Assembly: GCF_900129465.1 (NCBI RefSeq)
Contig: NZ_FSRA01000001.1
Location: 868,001 to 932,000 of the forward strand
Reading direction: 5' to 3'
DNA length: 64,000 nucleotides
Source: Chitinophaga niabensis
GTDB lineage: Bacteria > Bacteroidota > Bacteroidia > Chitinophagales > Chitinophagaceae
Made by a program: the position numbers and the translations under genes
In this document: one piece after another, positions 29,901 through 36,233 of the stretch
How positions within the stretch are numbered: the first letter of the stretch is position 1
Layout: each line of letters starts with the position of its first letter
Notes under the pieces: model-generated
Databases searched by the model: none
What the model saw: the letters and a program-made list of their open reading frames with translations, nothing else
What the model was told of the DNA's origin: nothing

Positions 29901-32900
29901 AGCTGCCTCCTTTGACGAAACTAAGTTGTGTACAGGCGATCTGGACATGGCCTGGCGGAATTTCAGGGAGATATACCTGATGGCTAAGAACGAAGTGATT
30001 ATGGAGATTGTGGCGGATAAGAGCAAAACTTCCTGCCCTGTAGGTAAATTGCAGCCCACTGCGGCTGAGTTGGTAGCAGAAACAATTAGTAAAACTCCGC
30101 GGTTTGGTAATACAGCCAGCTCCATGCAAATGGCCGGACTGGATAAATACAACAAACCTGGCCAGACGGAGCAGGCAGTGAAGGATACTGCAAGAGCGCA
30201 GCAAATGAGGATGTATGATGCCAATTGCCGTGCATATGTAGCCCTCTGGAAGGAACAATTGTCTGCATGTGGTTATTATACACCACTTGCGTTGCAAGAG
30301 ATCACAAACAAACTTATTATCGTCTGCAAGGAAGGTTCTGATATGGAACATCCCCGTGGTGCCAGTTCAGTAAGGCCAGCCAGCACTTATCAGTACAAGA
30401 GTTTTGAACAGGTGATCAATGAATACAACCAGGCGCATGGTATTACAGATGCTTTAAACTGTACGGCTCTCAGGATCACCACACCTAAGCCTTACGGTCG
30501 TCAGCCAATTTATACTAATAATGTCAGCTATACGAAACCGCAGGATTGTGAATGTAATAAACTGAAGGACCTGCAGGTGGAGTATACCGCACTCAGGAAA
30601 ATAGAGGATACAAGTTTGTCCGTTTATATTAAACGTACACGCGGCGTACTTATTACAACATCCACTATCAATGCCCTGTTGGATGCCTGTATGCCGGCAG
30701 TAACAGGAGGTTGTACCTTCCTGCCAAGGCCTGTGACCATTCCGGCACTTCTACAATGCCGTCCTGCTCCTGCCTGTGTATCTTGTGATAACGTAAGGCT
30801 GGCACATAACGATTTTCTCAGTGCTTATCCAAGCATCCTTCCATCCCTTGAAAATGTGGATAGCCTGCAGCAGGAGATGAATGAACGCTATGCGGTATAT
30901 ATGAATAACCGCTTTGGTTTTGGTTTGCAGGCATGGCAATATCTCAGCTATATTGACAGTTGCGATATTGGCATCGGAGGTTCCTCTTACCAGGTGTGCA
31001 GACCGGGTAATCCCCGTTACAGGGAAATGGTGAGCACATATGCGAAGAGTGGTACGGATGTGATGATGGATGTACAGCATGCTGCAGATTCCGGGTATAT
31101 TATGGCCGGCTCCACTACTAATACCGGTTATGGTGGACGGGACGCCTACATTATTAAAACCGGCAGAAATGGAGATGTGAAATGGGCCAAATCATTTGGA
31201 GGAGAAGCCCATGATGAATTTGTACGGATCAGAGCTACGGCAGACAGCGGTTACATTGCCATTGGTTCCACTTACTCCTATTGTTTTGACCTCGGTGCTA
31301 TGTTTATTGTGCGGCTGGATGCAGTAGGGAATGTGTTATGGAATAAGGTAGTGGATTTCGGCTTTGACCATGGGGCAAAAGGCACAGATATCATTCAGAC
31401 CAGCGAAGGAAAGTTTGCATTTGCAGGTCTCCGCAGTAATGCAACTACCCATACTAATTGGGTAATGGGCCTTCTTGATGAGGATGGAGAGATGAGCTGG
31501 TTAAAACAGATCGGTGATGCCACGGGGCTGCAGGATATCAGTCTTGTTGAACACAATGATACGCTGGTAGCCGGTACAGGCTTATTAGCTACAGATGCTG
31601 ATGCAGCCATAATAAAACTGAAGAAACAAAACGGCGCGTTGCTGAAATATGATCAGTATGATCTGGAAAGTAAAGGAAACGTAGTGAGCGGTATCCTGAA
31701 AACACCGGAAGGGGGGTATAAGCTTTCATTAGTAAATCTAAGCACACCCGGAGGTACTACAGGTGAGGGTGTTCTAATGGATGTGAACGGAGCGGGTAAT
31801 ATTTTCATTGCGCAGAAAGTACCTGCACCGGCGGGTGGTATAAGTCCAGCCTCCTGGAATGTTGCAATGGCGACAGATGGAGGGTACTTTGCTACCCAGT
31901 CAGCCAGCGACGTCTACTGGCACAAGATCAGAACAGATAACTCCGTGCAGTGGAGCCGCCAGGTGAGAACACTGGAGACAGACCGCCTTTTCCGTTTTAT
32001 GCAGGATGAAACCGCCGGAGACCTGATAGGCGCCGGGGTATACGATGGCCAGCGTGCCATGCTGATGTTTGGTGATGTGAATGGGCGTACAGGCTGTAAT
32101 GATACTTTGCTGAATATGAATGCTACAGATATCACGCTGAGCAGCGTTCGTAAAACCGTAACGCTGCCTGCAGTCGTGAACCTGAAAAGTACAGCTATCA
32201 GCACTGTGCATATTGGAGAAAGCTTTATTACCCTGGGGCGTGGTACTGTAAATTGTCCGGGTACGGATACCTGCTTCATGGTATCAACTGCTGTTATGCT
32301 ATGCGGAAGTGCAGCGCCGGTGTATGAGGACCTGGTACTGGAAGAAATCAGTAGTTGTTCAGACAGTACTTTCTTTGCAGTGAGCGCTGGTACGGACAGG
32401 TTTAATTATTATCAGGATTCTGTGAAGAATGATTTTGATCAAAGTTATGTGCTGGCTGCATTAGATGCTGCAGCTAAGGAGAAATTTGCCGTTACATATT
32501 CCAGTAGTGAATACCACTATACTTTATACTATTATGATCAGGCAGGAAATCTTGTGAAAACAGTGCCACCAGCAGGTGTAGTAAAGGATAGGAGTCATGC
32601 CTGGTTGGATCAGGTAAAATCTGCCAGGAATGCTGGACAACGCTTAGTGCCTGCACATACAATGGAAACTAGTTACAGGTATAATACGTTAAACCAGGTA
32701 ATTGCCCAAAAGACACCCGATGCTGGCATCTCTAATTTCTGGTATGACAAGTTGGGACGATTAATAGCTTCCCAAGACGCACAACAATCAACTCACAATC
32801 ACTATAGTTATACACAGTTTGATTGGTTAGGAAGAGTTACTGAAGTTGGGGAGATAACTAGTATGACCGCTATGACAGACGGTATAAGTCGTAAAGAACA

Positions 32901-35589
32901 TGACTTTGCCAGTTGGATGAATGCGGCTGCAAATTCAAAAACACAGATTGTTGAGACATTTTATGATGTTTACACCCCCTTAGAAGGGTTGGTTTGGAAT
33001 GCCTCTAATTTGAGGAACAGAGTAGCCTGGTCTGCATCATTTAATACAGCTGCTGATTTGGCTAATGGTGATAGGACGACAGCAACCTTTTATGATTATG
33101 ATATTCATGGGAATGTAAAAGTGCTTTTGCAAGACTTTAATTCCCAACACCCCAACAATGCTGCGAACCGTTTTAAGAAGATCATGTATGATTATGATCT
33201 GATAAGCGGAAAAACGCATATTATTAGCTATCAGCCAGGTCAGATTGATGCATTTTATCATAGGTATAACTATGATGCAGAGAATAGGCTCGTAAATGTA
33301 GAAACCAGTACAGATAGTGTGTATTGGGAGAATGATGCTTACTATCAGTTCTATAAACATGGTAGTCCTGCTCGCATGGTATTAGGACAGCAGCAGGTAC
33401 AGGGGCTGGATCTGGCGTATACGCTTAATGGATGGTTAAAGGGAATGAATAGTACAACCCTTACATCTGTTTATGATATAGGGAGAGATGGTGAAACTGG
33501 TGGTATAACGGCAAAGGATGCATTCGGATTTTCACTACACTATTTTGGAGAGAATGAGTATAAGCCTATTAATCAGAATGTAAAACCTTTCGCTGCTGCT
33601 ATTGTTTCCCTGAAACCCCTTTATAATGGGAATATCACAGGCGCAAGCATCAATGTTACAAAACTTGATGAACCGCTTTTCTACAAATATTCTTATGATG
33701 TACTTAACAGGTTGGCGGGCATGGATGTTTCAAAGAACATCAATGTATCGGATAATGTCTGGAATCCCATTGCTGTGGATGATTTTAGAGAGAGGATTAC
33801 CTACGACCCAAATGGTAACATACTTTCATACTTGCGAAATGGTAATGCAACATGGGCAGGGCTTCCTCTGCAGATGGACAGGATGGCATATCATTATGAG
33901 CCAGGGAAAAACAGGCTTTCATATATCATAGATACTGTACCTAGCGGCAACTATGATATGGATATAGACAGCATGGATGTGAATAACTATGTCTATGATG
34001 CTATTGGTAACCTGTTGCAGGATAAAAAGGACAGCTTATCTTTTGAATGGACATTATACGGAAAAATAAGAAAGATTACTAAGGACAACGGAATGGTAAT
34101 CAGCTATACGTATGATGCCTTAGGAAACAGGGTTAGTAAAAACGTGAATGGTGTAGAGACTAGGTATGTGAGAGATGCTGCCGGACAGATTTTTGCTATT
34201 TATGAAAGTGGGAATCCTGCAATCAATAATGGGAAACTGAGTCTGACAGAATCTCATATGTATGGTGGCGAAAGATTGGGATTGCTTACACGGCATATGA
34301 ACGTACAAACGCCGGATGCATTGCCGATTGTTGGATTAGGAGATCACGGAATTGCCATAAATAGTGAGTTTGTAAGAGGTGAAAAACTTTTTGAAATTGT
34401 TAACCATGTTGGTAGCGTTATGGCCATGGTTAGTGATGTTAAATTAGCGAAATCCAATGGAAATGCTACTGTAGACCATTACGAAGCTAATATTGTGTCC
34501 GCATTAGATTATTATCCGGCAGGTATGTTAATGCCAGGGCGGAAATATACACCTAATGGACGTTATAGGCATGAGTACCAAGGGCAGGAAACTGATAAGG
34601 AGTTTTATGACGGAGCAATAGCTTTTGCTTATAGAATAGAAGATCCCAGGATCGCAAGATTTTTGAGTGTTGATCCTTTGGATCAGGAGTTTCCCTGGAA
34701 TAGCCCTTACGCAGTACAGGAGAATAAATTTGGTTGGGGAAAGGAATTGGAAGGGCTTGAAATTGGGCTTGGAGGAGGTCTGTTCTTCTCAAATACTCCT
34801 TTATTGGGCACAACTGATGCAGTCTGGATGATGGGAGAAACAGGATCCTCAATAACAGGAGCCTCAACATCCACTTGGTTAGGAACAGCAAGTTCGGCAG
34901 CACAAGGTGGGGGGTTAAGCAATTTAGCAGTAACTGGTAATAGAATTACACCAATTCCACGTGTAATTCCTTGGGGTTCTGTTCCTTTAATTCCATGGTA
35001 TAATGATCTTGGTCCGTACTTAACAAAGCCTTCACCAAATGTCAGCCCGGCACCAACGCAGAGCTCACAGAAACAGCCGGAAACAGCACCTAATCCGCAA
35101 AGAGCTTTTGATCCAAAACAAAGCCCAACCAAGGAGGATAATGGAGATGATGGGTATTACATCTATGAAACAGGAAGTAAGGGCAAAGTGGATTTGGGAA
35201 TAGTTGATAAATCTGTAGGAAACTTACCCTATTTTGGCATCACGAAGGACGCTGTCATTGGTGGCAGATACCAGAACAGCAATCCAAGAGCTAAAAATAT
35301 AAGCAATTATAGAGGTATACTTGGTAAAACCAATAAATTCCTGGCGGAAGGTGTCGAGTCAGCCCTTATCGCTTTGAATACTTATGGCAAAAATTTTGAG
35401 CGGGTTGTGTTAAAGCAGCAACACAGTTCAACAGATGTTATTAAATCAACACGTATTGATAATAAAAAATTCTCTCATAAGGATAGGTTAAAGATTATGG
35501 CTGGGGTTGCCTGGTTGAGGTTAAATTATGGTGCAAACTGGAAGACTAATTTTTTGCATAAGGAGAATAAGAAAAAGAAAAGCAAATAA
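26992..35589 (+). CDS. Rhs/YD-repeat polymorphic toxin with predicted GIY-YIG/URI nuclease tip
   Basis: A 2,865-residue exported Rhs protein. MKPYSLKIT at 26992 opens the signal peptide (ending near residue 28, HIQAQ); the longer frame from 26869 only overlaps the previous gene. The N-terminal 1,330 residues are beta-rich and contain Cys pairs. Residues about 1343-1656 look like a beta-propeller (AADSGYIMAGSTT, then TADSGYIAIGSTY). YD repeats cover about 1840-2536. The Rhs core ends with RIARFLSVDPLDQEFPWNSP near residue 2553. A Pro-rich linker leads to a tip from about residue 2722: YYIYE, YFGITKD with Tyr2747, Arg2759, and Glu2789 in AEGVESALI. This order fits GIY-YIG/URI nucleases. The 3' part is visibly more A/T-rich than the 5' part. 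Rhs identity is certain; the nuclease call is moderate. Confidence 0.85.
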   Translation: MKPYSLKITGRWLLLVLLLATVQHIQAQSRSGIVLRKVLDGAENRLAVDSSIMVQDSIYFNPLLISKLDTPYAVRNIITFKINEYSNLYLPASFNATVNVRIYYTKANSTVDSIDRELTINYDTANTYSVRNYFVFNNSHRVNVKVLSFTTNAGTNVLPALMLENEMELHPVYKLNCTADAVKSIASNNPPVTDSTDEITVNWPVTLGADVYDLEWAYIDSSALESGRYGSPLNAALIFANNTTRVTISANSYAIPLLYDNGGVLFYRVRAVQEKKEYRRMETDWSTDFPGGLGSYAFCGHQRNLNWQSSVTFAEEGKRKIEIQYFDGSLRGRQAITKDNTTNTIIVAESFYDYHGRPAIEVMPAPTINTVLKYTANLNNAVNGAEYDKDQYDRLETPADFLLASAKQMSTSSGSNQYYSPNNPDKLVGISQYIPDAEGYAFVETEYVQDNTGRISRVSSAGRTFKLGGGHESKYTYGTAPQEDLDALFGTEVGYNTHYFKNTARDANGQYSVTYLDMHGRTIATALAGSPLSASLDDLPTKDVTVKTDSLSGVGKNIVQDLRLESRSSQTVAEAGTYTFKYELTSPVLRKKDCNGVEVCYNALYDLNIRITDDAYNQRLGGKPFDTVIHSVQGVEDINNSCTPKQLNFEFSIFLREGSYEITKSLAINKEAMDYYRDSIFLKSSLCTSVEQIIAAKKEEQRSLDCFPTCESCLDSIGNWDNFRVKYVLDAGHAIQDTALYRDEALHAYQAAIVACDELCGTTTDNDDIRKVMLMDMTPPFGQYANLVDTLSKHSVFYLLNDNSVMPYARDTTRFTDDSGKPDLVYDEETGGYITPNKLSKQRFVEKFRASWAEALLKFHPEYCKFLQREKFKTAMQWDKTFRETDSYQEAKTKGYLNPLGMPEVSFASPGTLDPVKLQDVTNKLANRLKSYSVTTYNGKTYTYSAWSMATIGVKCQQKDQACTQQFATIAASFDETKLCTGDLDMAWRNFREIYLMAKNEVIMEIVADKSKTSCPVGKLQPTAAELVAETISKTPRFGNTASSMQMAGLDKYNKPGQTEQAVKDTARAQQMRMYDANCRAYVALWKEQLSACGYYTPLALQEITNKLIIVCKEGSDMEHPRGASSVRPASTYQYKSFEQVINEYNQAHGITDALNCTALRITTPKPYGRQPIYTNNVSYTKPQDCECNKLKDLQVEYTALRKIEDTSLSVYIKRTRGVLITTSTINALLDACMPAVTGGCTFLPRPVTIPALLQCRPAPACVSCDNVRLAHNDFLSAYPSILPSLENVDSLQQEMNERYAVYMNNRFGFGLQAWQYLSYIDSCDIGIGGSSYQVCRPGNPRYREMVSTYAKSGTDVMMDVQHAADSGYIMAGSTTNTGYGGRDAYIIKTGRNGDVKWAKSFGGEAHDEFVRIRATADSGYIAIGSTYSYCFDLGAMFIVRLDAVGNVLWNKVVDFGFDHGAKGTDIIQTSEGKFAFAGLRSNATTHTNWVMGLLDEDGEMSWLKQIGDATGLQDISLVEHNDTLVAGTGLLATDADAAIIKLKKQNGALLKYDQYDLESKGNVVSGILKTPEGGYKLSLVNLSTPGGTTGEGVLMDVNGAGNIFIAQKVPAPAGGISPASWNVAMATDGGYFATQSASDVYWHKIRTDNSVQWSRQVRTLETDRLFRFMQDETAGDLIGAGVYDGQRAMLMFGDVNGRTGCNDTLLNMNATDITLSSVRKTVTLPAVVNLKSTAISTVHIGESFITLGRGTVNCPGTDTCFMVSTAVMLCGSAAPVYEDLVLEEISSCSDSTFFAVSAGTDRFNYYQDSVKNDFDQSYVLAALDAAAKEKFAVTYSSSEYHYTLYYYDQAGNLVKTVPPAGVVKDRSHAWLDQVKSARNAGQRLVPAHTMETSYRYNTLNQVIAQKTPDAGISNFWYDKLGRLIASQDAQQSTHNHYSYTQFDWLGRVTEVGEITSMTAMTDGISRKEHDFASWMNAAANSKTQIVETFYDVYTPLEGLVWNASNLRNRVAWSASFNTAADLANGDRTTATFYDYDIHGNVKVLLQDFNSQHPNNAANRFKKIMYDYDLISGKTHIISYQPGQIDAFYHRYNYDAENRLVNVETSTDSVYWENDAYYQFYKHGSPARMVLGQQQVQGLDLAYTLNGWLKGMNSTTLTSVYDIGRDGETGGITAKDAFGFSLHYFGENEYKPINQNVKPFAAAIVSLKPLYNGNITGASINVTKLDEPLFYKYSYDVLNRLAGMDVSKNINVSDNVWNPIAVDDFRERITYDPNGNILSYLRNGNATWAGLPLQMDRMAYHYEPGKNRLSYIIDTVPSGNYDMDIDSMDVNNYVYDAIGNLLQDKKDSLSFEWTLYGKIRKITKDNGMVISYTYDALGNRVSKNVNGVETRYVRDAAGQIFAIYESGNPAINNGKLSLTESHMYGGERLGLLTRHMNVQTPDALPIVGLGDHGIAINSEFVRGEKLFEIVNHVGSVMAMVSDVKLAKSNGNATVDHYEANIVSALDYYPAGMLMPGRKYTPNGRYRHEYQGQETDKEFYDGAIAFAYRIEDPRIARFLSVDPLDQEFPWNSPYAVQENKFGWGKELEGLEIGLGGGLFFSNTPLLGTTDAVWMMGETGSSITGASTSTWLGTASSAAQGGGLSNLAVTGNRITPIPRVIPWGSVPLIPWYNDLGPYLTKPSPNVSPAPTQSSQKQPETAPNPQRAFDPKQSPTKEDNGDDGYYIYETGSKGKVDLGIVDKSVGNLPYFGITKDAVIGGRYQNSNPRAKNISNYRGILGKTNKFLAEGVESALIALNTYGKNFERVVLKQQHSSTDVIKSTRIDNKKFSHKDRLKIMAGVAWLRLNYGANWKTNFLHKENKKKKSK

Positions 35590-35619
35590 GGATTAAAATA
35601 ACCTGTAAAAAAATGCAGA

Positions 35620-36126
35620 ATGAATGATATAATGTTGTTTGGTAATAAGGGTGAATTTGCTATTCAGTTAGGCCTTCATCCTAACAAGAAAAAATGTAAG
35701 CTCTGTTTCTGGGCCAAAGGGAAAAAGATAGGAACATTTACGAGGGGAGCAGAGTTAGACGATTCAATAAAAGTTTATTATCAATTCTCAGGTAATAGAG
35801 AGGATTATTATTTACCCATTTTAGATGGTATGAATCCATCTCAAATCATTGAATATTTAGTATTAGAAGCATTAGTGTTAGTCTCATCTTCTAAGGATGA
35901 AGATTTTGAGGAGTACCAAAGAAGAGCAAAACTGCATTTGAATTTTGGCTCACAATTTACAAACGATAGTTCTGATCTGATTTTGCTTAACAAGGATGAT
36001 AATGTTATCATAATCTACAATCCCGAGAAGGAAGAACATATATATGAATTCGTAATCAGCTTTAACACTTTCAGCCAGGTTTACGAAGAGTATATAACAT
36101 ATTGTCTTACGAATGGGTTGGTGTGA
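35620..36126 (+). CDS. Predicted immunity protein for the Rhs toxin tip (Imm42-like)
   Basis: A 168-residue protein with no signal peptide, so cytosolic, directly after the variable toxin tip (30 bases) and of similarly A/T-rich composition. Its opening, LFGNKGEFAIQLGL, then KLCFWAKGKKIGTF, resembles my memory of the Imm42 immunity family, whose members begin with a GDKS-FAIE pattern and a W-G-x-x-G turn. An immunity protein would bind and block the nuclease tip in the producer and its kin. Position, size and location all fit; the family name is tentative. Confidence 0.65.
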   Translation: MNDIMLFGNKGEFAIQLGLHPNKKKCKLCFWAKGKKIGTFTRGAELDDSIKVYYQFSGNREDYYLPILDGMNPSQIIEYLVLEALVLVSSSKDEDFEEYQRRAKLHLNFGSQFTNDSSDLILLNKDDNVIIIYNPEKEEHIYEFVISFNTFSQVYEEYITYCLTNGLV

Positions 36127-36233
36127 TTAGATATATTGAATAATCTACCTGAATTAGCTTTACTGTTGATCTGAATAATTACATGCAAATGCCTGCAATG
36201 CGCTTTCAGTGTTAAAAAAATGTCCCTGTATCC

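Noticed and set aside
13173..36126. Type VI secretion system cluster delivering the Rhs toxin
   Set aside because: No TssB/C, Hcp, VgrG, PAAR or ClpV-like gene is present, and the Rhs protein has an N-terminal signal peptide instead of a PAAR domain.
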